NCBI RefSeq assembly: GCF_029215985.1
Contig: NZ_JAEMVC010000007.1
Span: 1-64,000, forward strand
Direction of reading: 5' to 3'
From: Sulfurimonas sp. SAG-AH-194-C21
GTDB lineage: Bacteria; Campylobacterota; Campylobacteria; Campylobacterales; Sulfurimonadaceae
Length of the DNA stretch: 64,000 bases
Notes under the pieces: model-generated
The model's input: only the letters and a program-made list of their open reading frames with translations
Databases searched by the model: none
Told to the model about the DNA's origin: nothing
Position numbers and translations under genes: made by a program
In this document: positions 51,192-58,611 of the stretch, one piece after another
Layout of the letters: every line of letters begins with the position of its first letter
Position numbering within the stretch: the first letter of the stretch is position 1

Positions 51192-51698
51192 ATGAATACT
51201 ATCCATATATCTTACTTTAAAACTAAGCTTACTGAGTTTATATTAGGCTCATTTGAGGGTAAACTTTGTTTGGCTGATTATAGGTACCGAACTAAACGCG
51301 AAAGCATTGATAAACGCATCCAAAAAGCATTAAACGCAGAGTATATTTTAAAAGATGATGCCTTACTCGTGCAAACGAAAGAGCAACTACTAGAATACTT
51401 TACAGGTAAACGCCATGAGTTTTCTCTTCCTCTTTTAACTCTTGGAAGTGAGTTCCAAAAAAGTGTTTGGAATGCTTTATGCGAGATACCATACGGTGAA
51501 ACTAGAACATATCTAGAACTCTCAAAAGCCATAGGAAATGAAAAAGCTGTTCGTGCAGTAGCTAATGCCAATGGAGCAAATGCCATCAGCATACTCATCC
51601 CATGTCATAGAGTTATAGGAACAAATGGAAAGCTCACTGGTTATGCCGGTGGTTTGGAAGTTAAGCAAAAACTCTTAGAATTAGAAAAACAATCTTAA
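51192..51698 (+). CDS. ogt: Methylated-DNA--protein-cysteine methyltransferase
   Basis: 168 residues. Active site IPCHRVIG with the alkyl-accepting Cys, preceded by FQKSVWNALCEIPYGETRTYLELSKAIGNEKAVRAVANANGANA, the helix-turn-helix that binds DNA, and followed by GYAGGLEVKQKLLELE. A suicide repair protein that removes O6-alkylguanine adducts. The size fits Ogt rather than the two-domain Ada. Confidence 0.95.
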   Translation: MNTIHISYFKTKLTEFILGSFEGKLCLADYRYRTKRESIDKRIQKALNAEYILKDDALLVQTKEQLLEYFTGKRHEFSLPLLTLGSEFQKSVWNALCEIPYGETRTYLELSKAIGNEKAVRAVANANGANAISILIPCHRVIGTNGKLTGYAGGLEVKQKLLELEKQS

Positions 51699-51714
51699 AA
51701 CATAAAGGTACACA

Positions 51715-52242
51715 ATGAAAACACTTCTCTCATTAGTCTTACTAGCAACTCTTAGCTACTCAGCAAACTTCACACTCCAAAGTCCAGACTTACAAGGGCA
51801 ACTCACAAACACTCAAGAGTTTAATGGTTTTGGTTGTTCTGGAAAAAATATCTCCCCTGAGCTTAGTTGGAGTGATGCACCAAAGGACACTAAAAGTTTT
51901 GCTATAACTATGTACGACAAAGATGCACCAACTGGAAGTGGATGGTGGCACTGGAGTCTTTTTAATATCCCAACATCAGCAACTTCTATCGTACCTAATG
52001 CTTCGCGTACCGAGTTACTCCCAAAAGGAGCAGTTGAGGGAACAAATGACTACGGTCTTGTAGGTTTTGGAGGAGCATGTCCTCCTAAAGGTGATGGTTT
52101 TCACACTTATGTTGTAACAGTCTATGCACTAGATGTAGACAAACTTGACTTAGATAAAAATACTAACCAAGCTGTTGTGGGCTACATGATAAATGTACAT
52201 ACCATAGAGAAAAGTTCTGTTGTTAGTTACTATAAACGCTAA
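51715..52242 (+). CDS. YbhB/YbcL (PEBP/RKIP-like) periplasmic protein
   Basis: 175 residues with a signal peptide (MKTLLSLVLLATLSYSA). PEBP fold: NISPELSWSDAPKDTKSFAITMYDKDAP, GWWHWSLFNIPTSATS and FGGACPPKGDGFHTYVVTVYALD, including the anion-binding D-x-D-A-P and G-x-x-P-P motifs. Function in bacteria is uncertain. Follows ogt by 16 bp. Confidence 0.9.
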   Translation: MKTLLSLVLLATLSYSANFTLQSPDLQGQLTNTQEFNGFGCSGKNISPELSWSDAPKDTKSFAITMYDKDAPTGSGWWHWSLFNIPTSATSIVPNASRTELLPKGAVEGTNDYGLVGFGGACPPKGDGFHTYVVTVYALDVDKLDLDKNTNQAVVGYMINVHTIEKSSVVSYYKR

Positions 52243-52269
52243 GAGTAGGTCTTTTGCTTAAATTATTAA

Positions 52270-52298
52270 AGTTCTCTTAATGGGAACTATCATATAAT
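52270..52298 (+). promoter_or_regulatory. Promoter-operator of higBA
   Basis: The inverted repeat AGTTCTC-N5-GGGAACT (52270-52288, one G-T position) covers the -35/spacer zone, followed by TATAAT at 52293-52298. The start of transcription is predicted at about 52305, the higB initiation codon, so the toxin would be translated from a leaderless mRNA. The palindrome is a likely HigA operator. Confidence 0.6.
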
Positions 52299-52304
52299 AC
52301 TTTT

Positions 52305-52604
52305 ATGATAATAATATCCAAAAAGACACTAAAAAGTTTTTATGAGCAATCAAAATATTCTGATAGTAAAAGTGCTTTGGAGTCTTGGCATAAAGAAGTT
52401 TTAAAACTTGTGTGGAATAATCCAAATGAGATTAAAGAGATGTACCGTAGTGCTAGTATTATCGGAGACTCAAAAGTTGTATTTAACATCGCAGGAAACA
52501 AATACAGACTAATCGTTACTGTAAATTATTATGCCAAAATTGTGTTTATTAAGTTTATTGGGACACATAAACAATACGATAAGCTAAATATAGAGGAGTT
52601 ATAA
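52305..52604 (+). CDS. higB: HigB-type mRNA interferase toxin
   Basis: 99 residues. IISKKTLKSFYEQSKYSDSKSALESWHKEV and SIIGDSKVVFNIAGNKYRLIVTVNY are the conserved HigB (RelE superfamily) segments, ending FIKFIGTHKQYDKL with the C-terminal His. It cleaves ribosome-bound mRNA in characterised systems. The toxin gene precedes the antitoxin, the reverse of most toxin-antitoxin operons but standard for higBA. No ribosome binding site is visible. Confidence 0.92.
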   Translation: MIIISKKTLKSFYEQSKYSDSKSALESWHKEVLKLVWNNPNEIKEMYRSASIIGDSKVVFNIAGNKYRLIVTVNYYAKIVFIKFIGTHKQYDKLNIEEL

Positions 52605-52605
52605 A

Positions 52606-52977
52606 ATGCATATCAAACCTATTAAAAATGAAAAAGATTATACAGATACATTAAGCCAAATAGAAAATTTAATGGATGCTAAACCAAATACATCACAAAT
52701 GGATGAACTTGAAGTCCTTACAACTTTAGTCGAAGCATATGAAGAACAACATTATATGATTGAAGCTCCCGACCCTATTGAGGCGATAAAGTTTAGAATG
52801 GAACAAGAAGGTCTTAAACAAAAAGATTTGGTTAAAATCGTTGGAAGTAAATCTAGAGTCTCTGAAATTTTAAATAAAAAAAGAAAACTCACTATTGAGA
52901 TGATACGAAACTTGAACAAACAGTTACATATTCCAATAGAGAGTCTTTTTATGGATTATAAAACTAACTGTGCTTAA
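52606..52977 (+). CDS. higA: HigA-type antitoxin with helix-turn-helix
   Basis: 123 residues starting 1 bp after higB. The N-terminal part (residues 1-60) should bind the toxin; residues about 60-115 are an XRE-type helix-turn-helix: AIKFRMEQEGLKQKDLVKIVGSKSRVSEILNKKRKLTIEMI. It would repress the higBA promoter at the palindrome at 52270-52288. Confidence 0.92.
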   Translation: MHIKPIKNEKDYTDTLSQIENLMDAKPNTSQMDELEVLTTLVEAYEEQHYMIEAPDPIEAIKFRMEQEGLKQKDLVKIVGSKSRVSEILNKKRKLTIEMIRNLNKQLHIPIESLFMDYKTNCA

Positions 52978-53003
52978 ATAGTAAAACAAACAAAAGGAAA
53001 AAT

Positions 53004-53240
53004 ATGAAAACAATGACATGTAAACAACTAGGCGGGGCCTGCGATGAAGAGTTTAAAGCTGAGACTTTTGATGAGATGGCGGAGTTAAGTCGTGCTCATG
53101 GGATGAAAATGTTCAGTGAAGGTGAGAAAGCTCATGTAACTGTTATAGAAGAGATGATTAAACTTATGAATGACCCAGGCGGGATGCAAAAGTGGGTAGA
53201 TAATAAAAAAACTCTATTTGCAGCTGCACCAGAAGACTAA
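53004..53240 (+). CDS. DUF1059-like small protein
   Basis: 78 residues. MTCKQLGGACDEEFKAETFDEMAELSRAHGMKMF is the pattern of small DUF1059-related proteins with two conserved cysteines; the C-terminal half is an acidic helix ending LFAAAPED. AAAGGAAAA lies upstream of the ATG. Function unknown. Terminated by a strong hairpin shared with the doxX gene. Confidence 0.7.
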   Translation: MKTMTCKQLGGACDEEFKAETFDEMAELSRAHGMKMFSEGEKAHVTVIEEMIKLMNDPGGMQKWVDNKKTLFAAAPED

Positions 53241-53255
53241 ACTAGTCTTTCTAAT

Positions 53256-53286
53256 TTATTACAAAAGCTTAATGCTTTTGTAATAA
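53256..53286. terminator. Strong bidirectional terminator
   Basis: Perfect 13-bp stem TTATTACAAAAGC / GCTTTTGTAATAA with a TTAAT loop, between the DUF1059-like gene and the convergent doxX stop. A-rich and T-rich arms give T runs in both directions. Confidence 0.85.
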
Positions 53287-53667
53287 TTATGCTTTAAAAA
53301 TCTCGCTATATCTTTGTCTATTTTTAAACATTACAAGTAATGTTCCTAAAACAACAATCAATGCACCACCCATTCCAGCTACATCATTTAAAAAGATATG
53401 TGCTAAAAGAGCATTAAGCATTACAGGCATCAAAATGATGGCCATAAGTGAGGCAAACTTGTTAAAAACAAAAGCCAAACCAGCAACTAACTCGATAGCG
53501 GCAATAAGAGGAAATAAGTATCCCGTTTGCGCAATTGCACCTAACCATGCTCCCATTTGGGCTGAGGGTGGTGGCATTGGCATAAACTGTAAAAATCCAT
53601 TTGCACCAAATAACACTAGCATTAAACCAACTAAAATCTGTAAACCTAAGATAATTTTTTCTTTCAT
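53287..53667 (-). CDS. DoxX-family membrane protein
   Basis: 126 residues with four transmembrane helices: GLQILVGLMLVLFGANGFLQ, YLFPLIAAIELVAGLAFVF, LMAIILMPVMLNALLAH and GALIVVLGTLLVMF. Matches the DoxX/DoxD-like family found in thiosulfate:quinone oxidoreductase and in redox-stress operons. Last gene of the TetR-controlled leftward operon, 2 bp after the CDGSH-fusion gene. Confidence 0.85.
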   Translation of the reverse strand: MKEKIILGLQILVGLMLVLFGANGFLQFMPMPPPSAQMGAWLGAIAQTGYLFPLIAAIELVAGLAFVFNKFASLMAIILMPVMLNALLAHIFLNDVAGMGGALIVVLGTLLVMFKNRQRYSEIFKA

Positions 53668-53669
53668 AA

Positions 53670-55226
53670 CTAACTCCTTGTATTTTGTATATCTGTGAAA
53701 CCTGAGTATGACACACCCGATAAGTAAGCCATATCTCTATCCCATGTAGCTAAGTCTTCTTTGTTAAACTTACTCAAATCATCATGTCCACATGCTCGTG
53801 ACATTACTTGCATTAACTCTACACTAGCACTAAAAAAGTTATGAAGTTTCTTAGATGCCACTTCTATGTTTAGCTTTTTGCGTAACTCCGGTTTTTGTGT
53901 TGCTATACCTGCTGGACAGTTGTTTGTGTTACACATTCTAGCACCTACACAGCCTATGGCCTGCATCGCGGAGTTTGAGAGTGCTATACCATCGGCACCT
54001 AAAGCCATTGCTTTTACAAAGTCAGTATGAACACGAAGTCCACCAGTCACTATGAGTGTAACCCGTCCACTAGCACCTTTCTTATCTAAGTATGCTCTGG
54101 CACGAGCTAAAGCTGGGATAGTTGGCACACTTATGTGATTTCTAAACATCTCAGGGGCAGCACCAGTTCCACCACCACGACCATCAAGGATGATATAGTC
54201 AGCACTCGCATCAAGTGCGAACTGTATATCTTTTTCTATATGGTTTGCACTGAGTTTAAACCCGATTGGGATACCACCCGTTACTTCTCTTACTCTGTCT
54301 GCAAAAGCTTTAAAATCCTCAGCGGATGAGAGATTTGTAAATGTTGGAGGAGATACAGCTGGTTCACCTTCCGTAATGCCTCTTACTTGCGCGATTTTAC
54401 CTATGTTTTTACTTCCGGGTAAATGACCACCCGTACCAGTTTTAGCACCTTGACCACCTTTAAAGTGAAAGGCTTGTACATCTTTCAGTAACTCTTCTTT
54501 ATAGCCAAATCCAGCACTAGCATACTCATAAAAGTAACGAGAGTTTGCTGCTTGCTCCTCTGGTAACATTCCACCTTCACCTGAACAGATACCCGTTCCA
54601 GCAAGCTGCGCTCCTGTAGCTAAAGAGATTTTTGCTTCCTCTGAAAGTGCACCAAAGCTCATATCTGAAACAAAAAGAGGGATTTTTAAGACCATTGGCT
54701 TTTTTGTTTGTGGACCAATTACAAGTTCTGTTGCTACTGCTACATCTTCAAGTAAAGGTTTGTTAGCCATTTGTGCTGCCATGATTTGTAAATCATCCCA
54801 ATGCGGAAGCTCACTTCGTGGTACTCCCATAGAAGTCATAACTCCGTGATGTCCTAGTTTATTTAAACCCTCACTTGCAAGCTGATGTATAAACGCGACT
54901 GTTGGCTCCTCTGGTGTAGGCGTTGCTACTGGCATGTCAGAAGCTTTAGTTTCTAAGTCTGGTCCTTCTTTTCCAATGTCATCAGTAGTAAACTTTTTAT
55001 GAGTGCCATCACAAAAAGGAGCATTACCCGTCTGTTTACATGCACAAAGATATGCTACTTCAGTAGTATCTGCTGTAAATGCTTTAGGTGAAAAAGATGT
55101 ACCGGTATGTGAGCCATCACAAAAAGGTTGCCCTTTTGATCGTCCACATGCACAGAAGTAATACTCTTCACCTTTTTTTAACTCCACTTCAGCTGGTTTA
55201 TTGTCTGCAATAATAGAATTACTCAT
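53670..55226 (-). CDS. FMN-dependent glutamate-synthase-like protein with two CDGSH iron-sulfur domains
   Basis: 518 residues from ATG at 55226 (AAGGGA upstream); an ATG 6 bp earlier is possible. Two tandem CDGSH [2Fe-2S] motifs: Cys25-x-Cys27 ... Cys36-Asp-Gly-Ser-His40 and Cys61-x-Cys63 ... Cys72-Asp-Gly-Thr-His76. From about residue 110 the chain is a GltB-type FMN/3Fe-4S barrel: SDMSFGALSEEAKISLA, GICSGEGGMLPEEQ, GGQGAKTGTGGHLPG, ILDGRGGGTGAAPE and CVGARMCNTNNCPAGIATQ, the last being the 3Fe-4S cysteine cluster. No amidotransferase domain. The reaction is unknown; a redox role is likely. Confidence 0.9.
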   Translation of the reverse strand: MSNSIIADNKPAEVELKKGEEYYFCACGRSKGQPFCDGSHTGTSFSPKAFTADTTEVAYLCACKQTGNAPFCDGTHKKFTTDDIGKEGPDLETKASDMPVATPTPEEPTVAFIHQLASEGLNKLGHHGVMTSMGVPRSELPHWDDLQIMAAQMANKPLLEDVAVATELVIGPQTKKPMVLKIPLFVSDMSFGALSEEAKISLATGAQLAGTGICSGEGGMLPEEQAANSRYFYEYASAGFGYKEELLKDVQAFHFKGGQGAKTGTGGHLPGSKNIGKIAQVRGITEGEPAVSPPTFTNLSSAEDFKAFADRVREVTGGIPIGFKLSANHIEKDIQFALDASADYIILDGRGGGTGAAPEMFRNHISVPTIPALARARAYLDKKGASGRVTLIVTGGLRVHTDFVKAMALGADGIALSNSAMQAIGCVGARMCNTNNCPAGIATQKPELRKKLNIEVASKKLHNFFSASVELMQVMSRACGHDDLSKFNKEDLATWDRDMAYLSGVSYSGFTDIQNTRS

Positions 55227-56469
55227 TTTCATTTCCCTTTTTAGTTATAGTTTCCACAAAATCATCTATCTCTTTTTTTATACTCTCATACTCAACAAGA
55301 CCTTCTTTTAAATCTTGTGGTATCTCTTCACACGCTGCACCGGCTAACATACCTAGAAGTATCCCTCTATGTACATTATCTCCACCTGCGTTTGCATTTG
55401 CCAAGATACAGGCTCTAAAATCAAACTTGTTTTTATACAAAAGATACGAAAGAACAGGAACTGAATGCTCTGTGTAACAGCCAGTTGTAAAAACTGTTCC
55501 AAGTATTTCATCCTCGGTATATTTTTCTAGGAGTGCATCTAGGTCAAGTGTTTCATCAGAAAACTCTGTGTGAATCTTCCACATCTCATCTTTAGGGATG
55601 TTTCCCGGTCCCATATAGTCGGCATAAGTCTTTGAGAGTACTGAGCCTTTTATCTTTATAAGTTGTACTTTTGAAGCATGCTCTTTGATGGTACTCATAG
55701 GATCTTTCTTCTCTAAAAGTTCATGAAGTAAAGGCACAAGATATGTCAGTGCCGAACTTACATTATCAGATCTGTGTGTGATTTGCTGGTGTTGAAGTGC
55801 TACACCTAAGGCTTGATACACAGAAGGAGATGTAAGTGAGAGTAAAAGTGGACGAATCGCCCCACCACTCGAAGCAATCGACCAGACATTTCTTTGTTCT
55901 TCTGCACAAGCATGAGGAGGAACACCATCCGTGAACTTGTTAAACCAAGCTCTTACATATACTTCTGTATAGGGGTCTTTATTCACTCCCGGTGTAGTTA
56001 GGTGATTAACAAAGCCATCGATAAAATCAACTTGATTGTACTCTTTAGTTTTTGCTACAGAGCGCATAAGTACACGCATCAAGTTCGCCCCAAGAGTATT
56101 TTCACCCGCTTTTAGTCCATGATGATAATGATACCTTTCATCTTTAGCAGGCATTGCATTTTTATGCTCACCACTGTGAACAGCTAGTTTGATATTAAAG
56201 TCATTATAGTTAGTATTGTAAAAACGGATGTGTTCATGTGCTATGTCAAAGGGTCGCCCTAACTCTTGTGCTTTTTTGATATTTGGATGATACATATTAC
56301 CAACCATAAAAGACTCAGGGTGAGGATGGGGAGCATCGTTGTAACCTTTTATAGCACCATCAAAACCTTCTCTAATGTACTTGCGTTTATAGTACCAGTG
56401 AGCTGGCATCGACATTGTATCGGAGATAAAAGCGCCCCAAAGTGCATTTTTTAATCGTAAAGTATCCAT
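55219..56469 (-). CDS. ADP-ribosylglycohydrolase-like protein (J1-crystallin/SelJ-type)
   Basis: 416 residues, all-helical ADP-ribosyl-GH fold. Opening NALWGAFISDTMSMPAHWYY and late motif ANANAGGDNVHRGILLGMLAGA correspond to the metal-binding motifs, but the canonical D-T-D-T reads D-N-V-H, so one metal ligand is altered, as I recall for the J1-crystallin/SelJ branch. De-ADP-ribosylation activity is therefore uncertain. It overlaps the CDGSH-fusion gene by 8 bp and follows the reductase gene by 10 bp in the TetR-controlled operon. Confidence 0.78.
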   Translation of the reverse strand: MDTLRLKNALWGAFISDTMSMPAHWYYKRKYIREGFDGAIKGYNDAPHPHPESFMVGNMYHPNIKKAQELGRPFDIAHEHIRFYNTNYNDFNIKLAVHSGEHKNAMPAKDERYHYHHGLKAGENTLGANLMRVLMRSVAKTKEYNQVDFIDGFVNHLTTPGVNKDPYTEVYVRAWFNKFTDGVPPHACAEEQRNVWSIASSGGAIRPLLLSLTSPSVYQALGVALQHQQITHRSDNVSSALTYLVPLLHELLEKKDPMSTIKEHASKVQLIKIKGSVLSKTYADYMGPGNIPKDEMWKIHTEFSDETLDLDALLEKYTEDEILGTVFTTGCYTEHSVPVLSYLLYKNKFDFRACILANANAGGDNVHRGILLGMLAGAACEEIPQDLKEGLVEYESIKKEIDDFVETITKKGNENE

Positions 56470-56479
56470 AATAAACTCC

Positions 56480-56992
56480 TTAAGAAGAAAATTTAATTAA
56501 CTGCGAGAGTGTTTTTTCTAGGCTCTCTGCATTTAAAGGTTTAGCATAGTTCGCTAGAACTTCCCTTGGCATAACCATAGCCCCTAGTTTTGTAAACTGC
56601 ACTCGCATAGCATTTAAAACATCAGCACCACCGCCACCACTAAAGGTCGCATTGAGTATAGCTTTTTCACTAAAGAGTACTCTAAAGTCATCGCCTACAC
56701 GTGAAACCCATGCTACAAAATTTGTGAGTGTTGGTGGGATGGAGTAGTTATACTCAGGCGCTACAAAGATGTATGCTTTTGCTCTTTTCATCTCACCCAC
56801 TAAAGAACTAATAACTTCAGGAATACCATCGACATCTTCTCTTTGTGAAGTGTACATCGGTAAATCCAGAGCCACTATATCTATGATTTTGCTACTTTGT
56901 TCTAGTGTTTTCAGTTGCTCATGTATGCTGTTTGCCAACTTCATATTTTGCTCTACACTTGCAACTATGATTAGGTAATCTACTGTGTCCAT
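56480..56992 (-). CDS. NAD(P)H-dependent FMN reductase / quinone reductase family
   Basis: 170 residues with a flavodoxin-like fold: IIVASVEQNMKLANSIHEQL at the N-terminus, FVAPEYNYSIPPTLTNFVAWVSR (the P-E-Y-N motif of NADPH-dependent FMN/quinone reductases) and FSGGGGADVLNAMRVQFTKLGA. Probable quinone or azo reductase. Second gene of the leftward operon, 14 bp after pirin. The context with pirin and DoxX suggests detoxification of quinones or other electrophiles. Confidence 0.85.
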   Translation of the reverse strand: MDTVDYLIIVASVEQNMKLANSIHEQLKTLEQSSKIIDIVALDLPMYTSQREDVDGIPEVISSLVGEMKRAKAYIFVAPEYNYSIPPTLTNFVAWVSRVGDDFRVLFSEKAILNATFSGGGGADVLNAMRVQFTKLGAMVMPREVLANYAKPLNAESLEKTLSQLIKFSS

Positions 56993-57006
56993 TGTGTTGT
57001 CCTTTT

Positions 57007-57753
57007 TTAATATCGCTCTATAAATCGTCTATACTTTATCTCTGTTGGTGTTTTAATCATAAAAAGTTCTGCACCATTATTTACTTCGAATGTAATACTT
57101 GAAGCATTGTTTAAAACATAAAAATCATCTTTGCCAAGAGTATCACTATCTAAGACAAGTTCGCCCTCTAAAAGATAAAAAGAGTATGTAAACGCAGGGT
57201 CTAAAACTTCATCAAACATACCACTTTTAAATGTAGTTTTTTTAATCTCTAAGCCTTCAGTGATACTCTTTATAAGTCCATCTTTACCAACATACTCTAG
57301 TGTCTCTTTATTTGTATTACTTTTACTCACAAAACTATCTGCTGTGTAGTCTTTATAGGCTGCATCTATAGGCATACTTTTTGAAAAATCAGGGTCAAAC
57401 CAAATTTGAAAAAGTTCAGTTCCTTTTGTGATTCGCTCAGAATGTGAAACTCCAGAACCTGTCTGCATTGCTTGAACACACCCTTCATTTAGAGGAGTAT
57501 AAACTTTTGAAACTGTGTCAAAGTGTTCAACTGAGCCCTTAAGAACAAAAGTCATAATTTCAAAACCCTCATGTGGATGTAGAGGAAACTCAGCTGTTTC
57601 GTGTGCAACTAAATGTGCCCAGTAAAAAAGATTTGAGTAAGCATCTGTACCACTTCTATTTGGAAAACCTATTGGTTTATTTTCTGTAAATGCCCCGTTA
57701 AAAAGAGGCTCAATCTGCTGCTCATCTTTTCTTAAATGTTTGACCTTACTCAT
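57007..57753 (-). CDS. Pirin-family protein
   Basis: 248 residues, bicupin. Metal ligands in the N-terminal cupin: FPLHPHEGFEIMTFVLKGSVEHFDT (two His plus a later His) and GSGVSHSERI with the last ligands. Pirins are iron proteins; some open quercetin with dioxygen, others modulate regulators. First gene of a five-gene leftward operon (pirin, FMN reductase, ADPRH-like, CDGSH-GltB-like, DoxX) whose consensus promoter is flanked by operator boxes shared with the divergent tetR. Confidence 0.92.
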   Translation of the reverse strand: MSKVKHLRKDEQQIEPLFNGAFTENKPIGFPNRSGTDAYSNLFYWAHLVAHETAEFPLHPHEGFEIMTFVLKGSVEHFDTVSKVYTPLNEGCVQAMQTGSGVSHSERITKGTELFQIWFDPDFSKSMPIDAAYKDYTADSFVSKSNTNKETLEYVGKDGLIKSITEGLEIKKTTFKSGMFDEVLDPAFTYSFYLLEGELVLDSDTLGKDDFYVLNNASSITFEVNNGAELFMIKTPTEIKYRRFIERY

Positions 57754-57834
57754 AATATTTCCTTATAAAATTATTTACTTTAGAGACCTTTAATTATTAT
57801 ATCAATATTTCTCTTATCAACACTATTTATATTT

Positions 57835-57848
57835 AGTGTAATTACTCT
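57835..57848 (-). promoter_or_regulatory. TetR operator box 1
   Basis: AGTGTAATTACTCT, placed a few bases downstream of the leftward -10, at the expected start of transcription. It is the exact reverse complement of box 3 at 57980-57993. Confidence 0.65.
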
Positions 57849-57851
57849 AAA

Positions 57852-57880
57852 ATTATAGGACTTCTGCACTTTATTGTCAA
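57852..57880 (-). promoter_or_regulatory. Consensus promoter of the pirin operon
   Basis: On the minus strand TTGACA (57875-57880), 17-bp spacer, TATAAT (57852-57857): exact consensus. Operator boxes lie on both sides, one overlapping the -35 end, the other just after the -10. Confidence 0.85.
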
Positions 57881-57893
57881 GAGTAAATACTCT
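57880..57893. promoter_or_regulatory. TetR operator box 2
   Basis: AGAGTAAATACTCT, the most symmetric of the three boxes (AGAGTA-N2-TACTCT). It touches the -35 of the leftward promoter and lies exactly 100 bp from box 3. Confidence 0.65.
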
Positions 57894-57969
57894 AATAGTC
57901 TCTGTATTCATCTTTAACAACATCGGTAAACTACTTGTATGTAGTACATACAGCGAATTTAATAATTTA

Positions 57970-57998
57970 TTGACACATTAGAGTAATTACACTATAAT
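57970..57998 (+). promoter_or_regulatory. Consensus promoter of tetR
   Basis: TTGACA (57970-57975), 17-bp spacer, TATAAT (57993-57998): exact consensus. Operator box 3 fills most of the spacer, so repressor binding should exclude RNA polymerase and give autorepression. Confidence 0.85.
57980..57993 (+). promoter_or_regulatory. TetR operator box 3
   Basis: AGAGTAATTACACT within the spacer of the tetR promoter; reverse complement of box 1. Confidence 0.65.
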
Positions 57999-58017
57999 TT
58001 CACTATTAGGAGTTAAA

Positions 58018-58611
58018 ATGTCGAGAAAAGAAGCCATTTTAGATGCTGCACTCAATCTGTTTAATGAAACAAACACACAGTCAGCTACCACAAACCATAT
58101 AGCAAAAGCAATGGGTATTAGCCCTGGTAATTTGCACTACCATTATAAAAACCGTGAAGAAATTGTGCGTTTACTCTACCTAGAACTCCGAAATAAAGCT
58201 TTTTTGAGTGTTGATGAATTACCAAAAAACATAGAAGAACTTCAAAAACATGAAAAACTACTTATAGGGATTCAGTGGAAGTATAGATTTTTCTTTAAGG
58301 AGATGCTCTTTTTATTCTCACGTGATAAAGAACTTGAAGAGATGTATATAAAAGACAACATTGCCCACCGCGAACGTATTAGTCGTAGTATGAAAATCTT
58401 TGAAGAAGAGGGAGAGTTACACTTTCCTGATACACAGAGTTTTGAGTATGTCGTTGACTCCATACTTATGTCTTGGCAGTTTTATGCTTCATATCTTCAT
58501 ACTCTGGGGAAAACCCTTGACTCACAAGGTGCAGTTTCAGCAGTAGAACATACACATAATGCAATGCGACCATACATGACACACAAGGAAAATACAGATG
58601 CAAAAACATAA
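58018..58611 (+). CDS. TetR-family transcriptional regulator
   Basis: 197 residues. N-terminal helix-turn-helix LDAALNLFNETNTQSATTNHIAKAMGISPGNLHYHYKNREEIV is the TetR signature; the C-terminal ligand-binding region (60-190) is all-helical with many aromatic residues (WKYRFFFKEMLFLFS) and no identifiable ligand. AGGAG lies 5 bp before the ATG. Divergent from the pirin operon with three inverted-repeat boxes between, so it probably represses both its own promoter and the operon. The methyltransferase and mutY genes follow in the same transcript. Confidence 0.92.
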   Translation: MSRKEAILDAALNLFNETNTQSATTNHIAKAMGISPGNLHYHYKNREEIVRLLYLELRNKAFLSVDELPKNIEELQKHEKLLIGIQWKYRFFFKEMLFLFSRDKELEEMYIKDNIAHRERISRSMKIFEEEGELHFPDTQSFEYVVDSILMSWQFYASYLHTLGKTLDSQGAVSAVEHTHNAMRPYMTHKENTDAKT

